Shown here piece by piece: positions 22,754-32,799 of a stretch of DNA of 64,000 bases. Every line of letters begins with the position of its first letter. The stretch's first letter is position 1. Source of the stretch: Blasia pusilla (lineage: Eukaryota > Marchantiophyta > Marchantiopsida > Blasiales); the NCBI GenBank assembly GCA_050084515.1, contig CM114273.1:1116001-1180000 (forward strand), read 5' to 3'. Position numbers and translations under genes: made by a program. The notes under the pieces are model-generated. The model was given only the letters and a program-made list of their open reading frames with translations. It was not told the DNA's origin and did no database searches.

Positions 22754-23716
22754 ATGGCGGTATCCGCGGAGGGCATTTGTGTGTTAGATCTCTTTGGTGG
22801 GATTAGCATTGGTTTGGCGGCAGTGTTGCAGGCCGGTATTCCTGTGCGGAGATACGTGTATGTGGAGCGAGATGAGACGGCCCAGAGAGTCTCATCTCGA
22901 CATATTGGTCAGTTGATGCGGAGATACCCTGAGTTGTTGCCGCCATCACTATTCGTGGGTACCGGCGTGCTTTACCATCACACATTGCATTGTTGGGCGC
23001 GGGACCTTGAGAGGGTTGGTCCTGTGGATTTGGTGATTGCTGGATGGCCATGTCAGGGTCATACACGTGTTGGTCGTGGTGAGGGATTACATGACCCTAG
23101 GTCTCGATTGTTTTGGGAGATATTACGGGTGTTACGACATCTTCAGGTTCATCAGGCACGTGCTCTAGCTTACGTTCTGGAGAATGTTCCATTGTTGGAT
23201 GACACTCGGACCCGGATGATGGCGAGTGTTCATGAGGTGCGGTCTTGGATTGGACCAGCGGTGTTGTTGGATGCAACGCGAGTTGGCTCGCGTGGACATC
23301 GTCCACGCTTGTGGTGGACAAACTTGTTGCCTAGGGAGGTTCTACGTCGAGCATATGATGCAGTGCAGCGGGATCCTCGCCTTACAGTGGATAGTTTCTT
23401 GGATACTGGGCGACTTTCTCAAGTGGTGAGGGTTATTGATCGGTCACCCATGGCAGTGGTGAACCGTGTGGGCCAGCCTAGGATGGCACTACCCACATTT
23501 GTGAGTTTTCCCGCGTCACATGCCTGGGGAAGGTGGTCCCGGGCTTGTATGGGATTCTCATGTGCGGCGGATTGGTGGAGCCTAACGCTGATGAGAGACG
23601 CGTGCGATGGGATTTACTTTGGCGTGGACAAATGGTTGCTTCTATTTACGAGGCTTCACGGCGTCATGTGTTGGGTCAGGCCATGGACCTGAATTGTTTG
23701 ACTTGGATTTTGAGTC
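22754..23716 (+). pseudogene. C5 cytosine-DNA methyltransferase of element 2 (312-codon open frame plus frameshifted tail)
   Basis: Start ATG 22754 (MAVSAEGIC); the equivalent ATG exists in element 1. Residues 10-28 form motif I VLDLFGGISIGLAAVLQAG. Residues 35-42 YVYVERDE resemble motif II. Residues 92-105 DLVIAGWPCQGHTR are motif IV with catalytic Cys100. YVLENVPLL at 140-148 is motif VI. GSRGHRPRLWWTN at 178-190 is motif VIII, close to the DNMT3 pattern AHRARYFWGN. A frameshift near 23525 separates a motif IX-like VEPNADERR and motif X-like RRHVLGQAMDLN (about 23580-23700). It lies between protease and RT of the same element, so it is element cargo and not a host gene. The family transfers methyl from SAM to cytosine C5; target preference cannot be read from sequence. 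Confidence 0.93.
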
Positions 23717-23866
23717 TTGGTATGGCGAGCGGCGTCGACTTGGACTATGTCTGTGGGTCTTCCACCCCTTGTATGCGCTCGATGGCTACCGGACAGTAGA
23801 GGCATCGGTGGGGCGAGGAGAGTAGTATTTTGCATCCTTGGAGTAAATGGGATGTAATGGCTGGGC

Positions 23867-25013
23867 ATGTGGAGTTGGTTGCTCATCTTTGGTGGAGGAG
23901 TTATTTGCTCAGATGATGGTGTAGCTAAGGGTGTACCATCTTGTGAGGGGGTGCGTGAGCGACCAATGGCATCGTCCTCTCCCTCTAGTGTGTTTGTGGA
24001 GGAGACTTGGGAGCCATTACTTGGGCCCAAGCTTACGGGAGGTGAGAAACGACGCTTGACACAGTTCCTACGTGCTTATAGGAGTTGTTTTGCCTTTAGC
24101 ATGAAGGAGTTGGGTTCTCTGGTTGGACTCGGTATACGGATTGATTTGGCTAGTGATACGCCAATCTTCCGTCGTCCCTATCGATATAGTGATATGGAGA
24201 AGGACTTGATTCAGAGTAGGACGTTGGACCTTTTGGAGGCTGGATTAGTGGAGTTGTCGCATGGAGAGTATGCATCGACCCTTTGTCATGCTGCTAAAAG
24301 GATATGCATGGCAACTACGGATAGGCGGATGTGTGGAGATTACCATCCTATCAATCGGCAAACCAAGGCCGATAGGTATGCCATGCCTACACCTGAGTAG
24401 ATCTTTGATGTGGTGGGACAGCAAAGATTTTCAGATTTTTGGATCTTCGGGCAGATACCATCAATTGCCGATTCGGAGAGTGACAAGGCCAAGACAAAGC
24501 ATTTTGGGGTGTCAACTCTCATGGCAAGGATTGTTTGTTCAGTGGAAATTCTTACCCTTTGGGTTGAAGAATGCACACTGCCGAGTTTCAAAGAGTGATG
24601 GACGGGATCCTAGCGAGGTTGGATTTTGTTCGGTGTTACATTGATGATATCTTGGTGTTGATAACACGGTGGAGGAGCATTAGATACATTTGCAGATGGT
24701 GTTTGAGCGGTTGAAAGCTCATGGTCTACGTTTGCATCCAGGAAAGTGTAAGTTCTTCCATGAGGATGTTGAGTACTTGGGTCATGTGATCTATCTAGGT
24801 GATTTGGGAGTTCAGCAAGCAAAGGTGGAGGCTATTGCACTTATTCCGCGTCCGGTAGATGTGAGTAGAGTTCGAGCATTCATGGGATTGGCGAACTACT
24901 ATCGGAGGTATGTGAAGGGATTTAGTGCTATGGCAAAGCCTTTGAACCAATTGCTGAAATCAGATCAAGAGTGGCACTGGGAGATGATCGGAGAGAGCTT
25001 TTGTGGAGCTTAA
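23867..25013 (+). pseudogene. Reverse transcriptase of element 2
   Basis: EETWEPLLGPKL then SDTPIFRRPYRYSDMEKDL, with a stop at 24398-24400 (MPTPE*). After frameshifts the YIDD box is intact at 24637-24648. The thumb/connection part reads VFERLKAHGLRLHPGKCKFF and SRVRAFMGLANYYRRYVKGF (24690-25013). The upstream DDGVAKGVPSCEGV stretch links DNMT to RT and is in the RT frame. The DNMT frame and the RT frame are the same modulo three, consistent with one ancestral polyprotein. Confidence 0.9.
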
Positions 25014-25420
25014 GGCCCGATTGGTGGCGGCGCCTATCTTGAGGAGACCTATCGAGGGCGCCCATTTCAGATTACATTGATTGGAGTAGGTTGGGACTTG
25101 GAGCGGTGTTGACACAACATGATGATGAGCACATGGAGTTTGTGGTGGCCTATGCAAGTCGTTCGAATAATGCATGAGTCGCGCTCTAGTTCATATGAGG
25201 GAGAGTGCTTGGCAAGAGTGTGGGTGTGGCACACTTTAGGTGTTACTTGTTTGGCACCCAATTTACCCTTGTTACTTATCACCAACCGCTCAAGTGGTTG
25301 ATGGAGTCGGACAAGCTTTACATGGAAGCTTGCACGGTGGGCTCTTATCTTCCAGAGTATGACTTCCGGGTGGTACATAGACCTGGAGTTGCCAACCTTG
25401 ATCTTGATGGTTGAGTAGGA
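25014..25420 (+). pseudogene. RNase H of element 2
   Basis: DWSRLGLGAVLTQHDDE near 25078, SSYEGECLA near 25190, HQPLKWLMESDKL near 25278 and VVHRPGVANLDLDG near 25370-25415. It is broken by frameshifts near 25170 and 25260. In the family this domain removes RNA from the RNA-DNA hybrid. Confidence 0.85.
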
Positions 25421-25646
25421 ACCCATGTACTAGCCAAGAGGATACAATGCGGGGCTAGATGGCATGGCGAGGTTGATGAGGAGATGGTGCCTGGTTGGCA
25501 TGCATCCGCCTTTTATGTTGGTTAGGGGTGGACTCTAGTATGGAGAACCACATGATATCTTACTCTAGTCAGAGGGTAGATGGCCACCTTGAGATCCTAA
25601 GGTTGGAGATGGTGGTGCGGATTAGCGTGATATTCATGATGATGCG

Positions 25647-27065
25647 TTGGTGTTGGAGTTCCTACGGACCGGTAGGGTGCCAGGCATAGTGAGTGCCAAG
25701 GAGCGAGACCGTGTTCTTCAACGTGCTAAGAGGTATCGATTGGAGGGAACACATATTCTCCGCGTGTGGGAGGATGGTAGAGTACGAGTAGTGCCACATT
25801 TGGCTCAGAGAGAGCGCATTGTGCGACATGCCCATGAGGAGTTGGGACATTTTGGGGTAAAGCGTACGTATAGCTTACTCCTTGGCGATTGGTGGCGTGG
25901 CATGCATACTCAGTGCAGTGATTGGTGTCACGTTTTATGGTTTGTGACCGGGTGAGGGCATCATTTAATGCCCCTACACCACAATTACACCCCTTGCCTA
26001 TTATGGGGTTGGGTAACCGTTGGAGTGTGGACTTTGCGGGACCGTTACCGTTGACTGTACGACATCATCGATATGTGTTGGTGATGGTGGAGCACTTCTC
26101 CAAGTGGATTGAGTTGGTGGCATTACCGGACAAGGCGAGTGAGGGAACGGCGTATGCGTTTCTGGATAGAGTGCTTAGTCATTTTGGTGCACCAGCTGAA
26201 GTGCTGACCGACCAGGGTACAGAGTTTCAGGGTGAGTTTCAGGTCTTGTGTGACAAGGCGTTGATTGATCATCGGACCACGTCTCGAGATCATCCAGAGG
26301 CGGATGGTTTGGCTGAGCGTGTGGTTCAGACGGTGAAGAGGGCATTGCGCAAGTATGGCCTCTGAAGGGCATCTTGGAGGCAGGATATTCGGTTGCCATG
26401 GTTAGCCATGGGGTATAGGTTCGATCGCCAAGCATCCTTGGCTTCCTTCTCACCTTATTTTTGTTATCGGCCGAGATCGGACTTCCAAAGAAAGAATTCG
26501 TTGGGAGTCTAGTGAGGTGGTGAACCTTGATGACCCAGAGATGTGGATGAGGGTGTGTTCTCAGCGAGCGGAGCTCTTTCGGAGAGTTATGCCAACAGCC
26601 TTTGAGAATCTTGCCATTGCTCAACACAGGGATACGTTGCGGTATGCAACCATTCGAGGTGGAGGTTATCGACCATCGATTTGTAGGTTCCATGTGGGGG
26701 ACTATGTCTATTTGCAGCAGATTGCCCCGACAACGTTGGATGTGACGGCAGGCCGCACTATTTTACGAGTGCGCGAGGTGTTAGCTTCTGGAGTTCTCAT
26801 GTTGGAGGGTCATGATGGAGTTGTTTGGAAGGACCATGTGCGTAATTGTGCGCCATGTCATCTTCCAAATGTGGATGGTACTGTTGACCCAAGCTTAGCC
26901 ATGATACGTGCTAGCTTGAGGTGCATGTTGTGTGGGTCTGCTTTGTAACGCAAATTTCGTATGTTGGTGTGTGATCGGTGTTCTAGGGGTTGGCACATGA
27001 TGTGTTTGACTCCACGTTTGGATGTCGTTCCTACTGGAAGGTGGGTTTGTCCTCGATGTACTTAG
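25647..27065 (+). pseudogene. DDE integrase of element 2 with C-terminal PHD finger
   Basis: N-terminal zinc domain: HAHEELGHFGVKRTYSLL, with the Cys pair partly lost (RFMVCDRV). Core: RWSVDFAGPLPLT, VLTDQGTEFQGEF and DHPEADGLAERVVQTVKRAL (25922-26365), so the DDE residues are present. After a shift near 26365-26517 the C-terminal part runs RFHVGDYVYLQQIAPTTLDV and VREVLASGVLMLEGHDGVVW. It ends in CMLCGSAL, a stop (26946-26948), then RKFRMLVCDRCSRGWHMMC and GRWVCPRCT before the final stop at 27063-27065. The PHD replaces the chromodomain seen at this position in chromoviruses. Confidence 0.92.
26922..27062 (+). other. PHD finger of element 2 integrase (all eight zinc ligands)
   Basis: Pattern C-x2-C ... 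C-x2-C-x4-H-x2-C ... W-x-C-x2-C, with the Trp two residues before the last Cys pair as in canonical PHD fingers. A single in-frame stop lies after the first Cys pair. PHD fingers of host proteins commonly read histone H3 tails. Which mark, if any, this one reads is unknown. Confidence 0.88.
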
Positions 27066-27225
27066 GAGAGGTAGATGACTTGATCTTTGCATGATATGGA
27101 TTACAGATGTGCGACTAACGATGGGGCAACCTAGCACCCGGCCTTCTGATTCGGGCACCCAAGAAGGTGTATAGCATGTAGTAGATGTATAGGGCTACCA
27201 GGGAGTTAGAGGACCTAACCGCCAA

Positions 27226-27236
27226 TTAGGGGCGAG
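27226..27236 (+). promoter_or_regulatory. Polypurine tract candidate
   Basis: TTAGGGGCGAG lies directly before repeat A, matching TTAGGGGGGCGA at 15490-15501 (element 3) and TAGAGGGGAAA at 48134-48144 (element 4). A plus-strand primer here would place A, not B, at the 5' end of the right LTR. Confidence 0.5.
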
Positions 27237-27342
27237 TTGTGGTACACTTGTGTTTGTGGATACTCGTCTATGTTATGTATGTATGTGAGTATGGTATGTC
27301 GGCGATGTATGTTGTATGACGATGTGGATTCGACACGACATT
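27235..27342 (+). repeat. Repeat A of element 2 (upstream copy)
   Basis: AGTTGTGGTACACTTGTG to CGACACGACA, repeated at 27711-27817 after B. Shares the core GCGATGTATGTTGT with repeat A of element 3. Confidence 0.9.
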
Positions 27343-27710
27343 TGTCATGACCATACGGATTATGTCGTAGAGTATGGTGTGCTAGTAGAGGCCATTCCTT
27401 ATGAAGGACCGTAGTGGATTGGTAGAGATGCGGTTCCATACATAGGGTTGGGGGTTACTCACTTGGGGGTGACTTTCCCAGTAGGGCCCGCTCTTAGGTT
27501 GGAGGATATAAGGTGGAGTGCACTCAAATAACGAGTCGATTCTTTGAGTTGAGCCATTGCGTTGGGAGTTAGCCTTGGTAGTGAGTAGAGCTCTTGGCTA
27601 TGGTGTTTCCCGCAAGCTTCGACCTGGATTCTCCCATCGTGGAGTGGGTTTGGCTCGATTGTATGTGATTGTAAACGTGTTTTATGACAGTAGGTCTTTC
27701 ACGGATTTCA
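27343..27710 (+). repeat. Right-hand repeat B of element 2, 368 bp
   Basis: TGTCATGACC to GGATTTCA, equal in length to the left B. The start-site region has changed to GATTCTTTGAGT and the upstream inverted arm to CTCAAATAAC, so this copy has diverged from the left one. Confidence 0.92.
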
Positions 27711-27817
27711 AGTTGTGGTACACTTGTGTTTGTGGATACTCTCGTCTATGTTATGTATGTATGTGAGTATGGTATGTCAGCGATGTATGTTGTATGACGA
27801 TGTGGATTCGCACGACA
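27711..27817 (+). repeat. Repeat A' of element 2 (terminal copy)
   Basis: Starts AGTTGTGGTACACTTG directly after B and ends GCACGACA. Unrelated sequence follows. Confidence 0.9.
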
Positions 27818-28989
27818 AATGCTTTCTTGATCCCAACGAGGGATGAGGAATTATTGCCCACAGTTTACCCTTCACCTACACTAGCTCTCTGAATCCTGCG
27901 TCAACGTCAATCTTGCTTCCTACTTGTACATAAATTTCGCTGAAAGTTCACCTATCTCTGATACTCCATGTGACTAACCCACCTCCGTGTTTCAGTCTTA
28001 GCTTGAGTAGAGGAAGTAATCAATCCGCGCTGGATTTGCATTTCATGCATTTATAGCTCCAAGTAGCTCGCATGCAGCCCATACATACTTTGAGCAGCCT
28101 CGAAAAGCGTTATATGGCGAAAGGGATTGCGCATCGCTAGTGAAAAATTCACGGGGTTGCTAGCCAAGGAGCCGTATCCTAGATGTGTCACTTAATCCTT
28201 TCATCTTCACGTAATCCAGCAAGTCACATTTGGTCAACATTCCCAAATCCAACGTCCTTGAGCTGCTTAATGTCCGTTGCCCCCACACCACACGCATATG
28301 CACATAACATCATCCAATAGCCAACCCCCCCCCCCCCCCGATTTGAGGCTCACAGTGACTCCAACGACCCATTCTATTGGCATTTCCCTTTTCATAATAG
28401 TTTCAAGTGTTTTGGGAAAAATATAGAGATGGAAAGAAAGTCGGACACTGCCAATTCATGGTGAAGGAACGTCGGGAAGAGGAGTGAATCTAGTATAGTA
28501 TCCCCATCTCTCCTAGTTATTTGAGCCACATCCAAATCATGACACTACATGGTACTGACGGGAATTTTGTTTGACTTCCTTCTTTTGAACACGAGAGCTT
28601 GGTTGATGGAGAGAATGAATCGCCCCACTATGGGTCCCCTTTGCAAGAATGAAGGAATGAATTTTTTTTCCTCCATGGGGCTCCAGAGCAAGGACTGCGA
28701 TACCTTGATTTGCAAAATGGGCAAGAATCGAGCGGTTCCTTTCTCAAGTTCACGGTCAATTGGACCAAGTCTGAATCTACCCGATGCATGACGGCCAGAA
28801 ATGGAGTGAGAAATTTAAGAGCCCTTCTTTGTGGAGAGAGAATCATGTCTGTTCAGGTATTGCTATGAGTGGGATATCACTCTGAAAGTCTTTAACCTTT
28901 AGCGTTCAACCATAGTTTGCTCAAATTCCAATCATCGTTGAGCGTTCATTCTCTCCAAAGCCCATGTGATCGGACTGCCACATCGACCC

Positions 28990-29023
<34 letters not shown>

Positions 29024-31026
29024 TTATATTTATTTATTTTCTTTTCTTTTCTTTTGTTCACGTCCTTGTTTGCTTATTTTAGTGGAGACAGAGGACTCGA
29101 TGGTAAGCTCAATACTATAGATTTGTTCTTTTTCTCATTTTACGTATTATGTATTGTGTGCAGGAATTCAACCCGTGCTGGAAAATAGTTCTTTAGTTCT
29201 GCTTGTTCAGGATATACCATCAATAGAGATAGGTCTCTCGATGCTCAACTTCCAAGTGTCATCAAGAAATAGCAGACCTGTGACATTGGGACATGAGTGC
29301 AAGGGCCTTGGGCAATGAATCACTGGTATTGAATATGTTCAACAATTTGTGGTGTGACCAACTTAGCAATATCAGTATGTTTTCATTCTCTCCAACTTAG
29401 CAATATCAACATGTGTTATAGAACCACAATTAGGTTCTAGAGCGAAAAGCCTTTTGTTAGTTTCACGAGAGACTTTTCTCATTTACTATTGCCTTATGTT
29501 TTCATGAGACCATACATTGTGCGCCCTCTCATGTTGGACAAGACCAAATAGTGAAAAAGTAGGCTCTGAATGTGTTCAACAATTTTGGTGTTACCAAGCG
29601 AGGTTTGTGCATATAGGCTAGTGAATTTTTTGCATATATGTCACGACCCTCATAACCAAACAACACCAAATAGGCGCCAAGAAGAACATCATAACTCAAG
29701 TGGACTCACGCTGCGATGTTTGCGCTTTGGAGAGGCGTTTGGAAAGGTCTCTAAGAAAAGTCCAAGAGACGAAACGCAAAACAGAGTTGTGCATTTCATG
29801 CGTTAGTGGTTGCGACCAGGAAACCTAGACCAAACGCGAGCCAAGACTTGAGATGAGTTGAGTCTTGGAAGGTTGGTTGCCAAAGAGGTGAGAACCAGTT
29901 TTGGAACACAACTAGCGTTTGGGGAATTTGATTGTGTTTTGGACCATAACGTTTAGTTCCAAGATTCATTTGAGACAAATAAGAGAGCGTTGGAAAGCTT
30001 ATCTTGAGACGCTTCCAACGCACTAAAGATCTTAGAAAACGCATAAGTAAAAACTGAGATATTGGCCAAAAACAACTGTGAGAGCAATCGGGTTGAGGGC
30101 CAATTGGAGAGTTCCGGGTGTCTTTTCCTAAAGGTAGGGGGACCTCGGAGACCCCCAGAAGTACTAGTAAGGGAGGAGTCTCTCCGAGATGGCTTGGAAC
30201 ACGAATCCCTACTCAGAGCACCAAACGGCATCTGAGAGGCACGGGATGGAACGGGAGTTTGGCGTTGGAATTCGAAACCCAAACCTGATCCAAGGAAGTG
30301 GACTTTGTACGCCACACTTGGATTCCAACCCGAGATTCACTTTGTGCGAGTCTCGGTTAGGGACTCATTGGATGTCCATCGGACAGTTGGAACCGCCAAG
30401 CGTGAAACGCCGTTTGAGATTCATGAACCGACCTGAAAGTCTGTCCCAAGTCTTTCGAGACTTGCTTGTGTTGTAAACTGCAAAACTAGGAAGGTTGAGC
30501 TTGATGAGAGACCGAGACAAGAACTTGGAAAGTTAGCCCGCTGATTGATCTAAGACTCAACTAACTAGAGTGCATGTTTGGATGCAGATCAGTGTTGAGA
30601 GCGTGACCTACTGAACGCACGCTTCCGCAACAACAAGATTAACGTTCAAGGAGAGTAGGCGCACGACAATATAGGCTACACATTTTGTAAACTATTCAAA
30701 ATATAAAATAGCATGGTTTCGATGTAAAAAATCGAATCGAGACCACTACGTTAATGCTTGTGTTTGCATTAACCATCCTAAAACTTGTGTGTATAATTCT
30801 TGACGGCACATGCTGGCATCCTATTTGTGGAGGGTGTATTGAAGGAGACCATAGGGAAGTGATTGCCCTATTGGAGGCCATTGGATTTGACCACTAGTGG
30901 ATTGTTGCTCCTTTTTGTGCATCATAGAAAGTCACAGTCGGTGATTGTTCTCTGTCGTGGGTAAGAATTGTTGGACACCTCACACACACACAATGGCAAA
31001 TGTTCCCCTATTAGATCAGTACTCAT
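27818..31026. other. No recognisable gene; includes poly-C and AT tracts
   Basis: A run of 15 or more C lies at about 28325-28339 and an AT-dinucleotide tract at about 28990-29015. The block 29650-30480 has longer open frames on both strands (minus 30315-29953, plus 30189-30476), but no domain motif; it may be an old LTR or other repeat. No RNA gene was seen. Confidence 0.4.
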
Positions 31027-31610
31027 ATGCTAAGCATCATTGGACCCCCATGCTCCTTTTCTTGTGATGAGGGAGGTGATGTTATATTTTGTGATGGTGC
31101 TTATGGTTGCCATTTTCATTGGATTCGAGGTGGCATACCCACCAACCCAGATAATGGCAAGGGTCAGATGTGCATCCCTGTTGTGTTGCCTGGAAATCAC
31201 GATTGGAGTGGACCTTGGGTATGTGACCTATGTGTTGATGACAGAGCCATTTTTTTCTTTTGTGGGTTGGTTGGTCGTGTTGTTGGGCATACTGAGTTTG
31301 AGACACAACTCATCAAGTATGCTCACCCGGATTGTTATTCCTTTTATCACCCGGGCTGTGTGAAGATCCGCTTGCTTGTCGGAGGATTCTTGTAGGCTCA
31401 CCTCAAGGCTGACACAATGCACAACCCTCTTGTTGCTCTTGATGCACTTATCTGCTCGCGTCACTATTGTGATACGTGCAAGATATATCAGGCTGGTATA
31501 TATGACTTAGTGCAGTGCCGTAGATGCCACCGTGCTTGGTGTTATGGTCAGACCCCAAGAGGCAAGAGACACATGCACAAGGCTGTGATGTTGATGGCAA
31601 GTGGAATTTT
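31027..31610 (+). pseudogene. PHD/C5HCH zinc-finger exon (EDM2-like module) of a decayed gene
   Basis: One frame with a single stop at 31393-31395. It reads CDEGGDVIFCDGAYGCHFHW, then GPWVCDLC, IFFFCGLVGRVV, HPDCYSFYHPGCVKIRLL, and after the stop LICSRHYCDTCK and LVQCRRCHRAWC. The spacing recalls the PHD plus C5HCH zinc-finger tandem of plant EDM2 and NSD-type proteins. The expected final His (AYH) reads Cys. A good splice donor GTAAGT follows at 31611 and an acceptor-like TGTATAACAG lies near 31942. It is the first visible part of a gene extending to 36057. It could instead be a separate gene fragment. Confidence 0.6.
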
Positions 31611-32106
31611 GGTAAGTGGCAACTTGTGTATTGCCGTTGTCATATAATTGTAGAGGGCCAGTCTGTACCTATTTGCGATTGAACCTATATTCGTGTAATA
31701 GATGCAACAGACACTTTAACGTCAATTGATTTAGCAAGTTTGGTCACTAGATTTTGGGATTTAGGATTGAGGATTTAGAAGAAAATGTTTGCCCCGTGGT
31801 GGCTTCAAACGCAATATCTTAAACTAAGGAGGTGATATCAATGTGTATACTCCTATGGCATCCAAAATGCTATAACCTCTTGCAAAGAATTGCTTTGGAT
31901 TTGATCTGTGGTGTTGTATTCTCTGTTGTGGTTTGTATAACAGGTTCCTGTGTGTATCCCCATAGTTTCCAATGTTGACCTGTACTAGAGCTAGTATCAG
32001 ATTGGTTGAAAAGAGGGGTGAAGGAGAGAATGATGAGCCTATTTGTGTCTTAGGTTACTTAGATGGGTAGACACTAGCATACCTACGTCTGAAATGTTCT
32101 GCAATT

Positions 32107-32784
32107 GTGGAATTTGATTTTGATTTTTGGGACTTCAAGCTCCCTGGTAGAACGCACTGGAATGCAGAGAAGGTAATTATGCTTATGGAATTGGATGGTA
32201 TAGTAGGTGTCATTCAACAATTACCTATAGGCCCTTATGGGAGGACAATGCAAGTGTCCTCTCAGTCTTCTACAACCACCGTGTATACCGTAGCCGAGAC
32301 TGTAGCAGGTTCAGATCCTATGTCTGAGAACCATACTGAAATTGAGGCACATCCGGTGGATTCAATTGATATCACAAACCAAGGTTCTGTTTGGGCCTCG
32401 TTTGAGTGAGTGTTGATGGCAGATCCAATTGCAAAATGCTGGAATGATGAGTTCATCAGATTAGGGAAGTGGGTTGAGAAGAATGGATACAAGGACCATA
32501 ATTGGAGGGTGAGGACATGGGATGATGGAATAGATGTCAAAGGACATGTAGAGTGTTTGGAGTGTAGAGTGAACTATGGAAATGCAGAGAATTCCCAATA
32601 TGTGAAAGCTATTGCAAACTGCTTTAGAAATTCTAGGACAAAGCATCTAGTTAATCCGAAACATAAGGATAGCTTCTGGAAGAGAAGAAAATTTCCTACA
32701 TCATTGATGGAGCCTAGTGATGTTGTTCACAGACCTCAATTTGATCATGGTCAGGCCATCTCTAGAGGACTAGAGATGGCATGA
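32107..32784 (+). pseudogene. Middle exons of the same decayed gene (zinc-finger-like segment)
   Basis: The stretch 32410-32784 encodes KCWNDEFIRLGKWVEKNGYK, then HVECLECRVNYGNAENS and KHLVNPKHKDSFWKRRKF. The Cys-x2-Cys with later His residues suggests a BED- or C2HC-like DNA-binding finger. The preceding stretch (32107-32409) is Ser/Thr-rich and ends in a stop at 32407-32409. A donor-like GAAGGTAATT lies near 32169. The family is not certain. Confidence 0.4.
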
Positions 32785-32799
32785 CCATGTTGAATGAGG

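Larger units (their letters stand above)
18057..27817 (+). mobile_element. Element 2: most complete gypsy element with DNMT and PHD finger
   Basis: Order: B repeat, primer site, leader, gag, protease, DNMT, RT, RNase H, integrase, PHD, purine tract, then A-B-A'. Length is about 9.76 kb from the first B to the end of A'. It carries many frameshifts and stops, but the DNMT is open for 312 codons. No 5-bp target duplication is apparent (left flank GGAGA, right flank AATGC). Confidence 0.92.

Noticed and set aside
22754-23692. A host DNMT gene
   Set aside because: It lies between protease and RT of the same retroelement, and the same arrangement exists in element 1 with the opposite orientation.
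17931-27817. A DIRS-like (tyrosine recombinase) retrotransposon, suggested by the repeat layout
   Set aside because: The integrase is clearly of the DDE type with HHCC and D-D-E motifs; no tyrosine recombinase is visible.
28989-29015. Promoter or origin signal in the AT tract
   Set aside because: Simple dinucleotide repeat without associated gene or motif.
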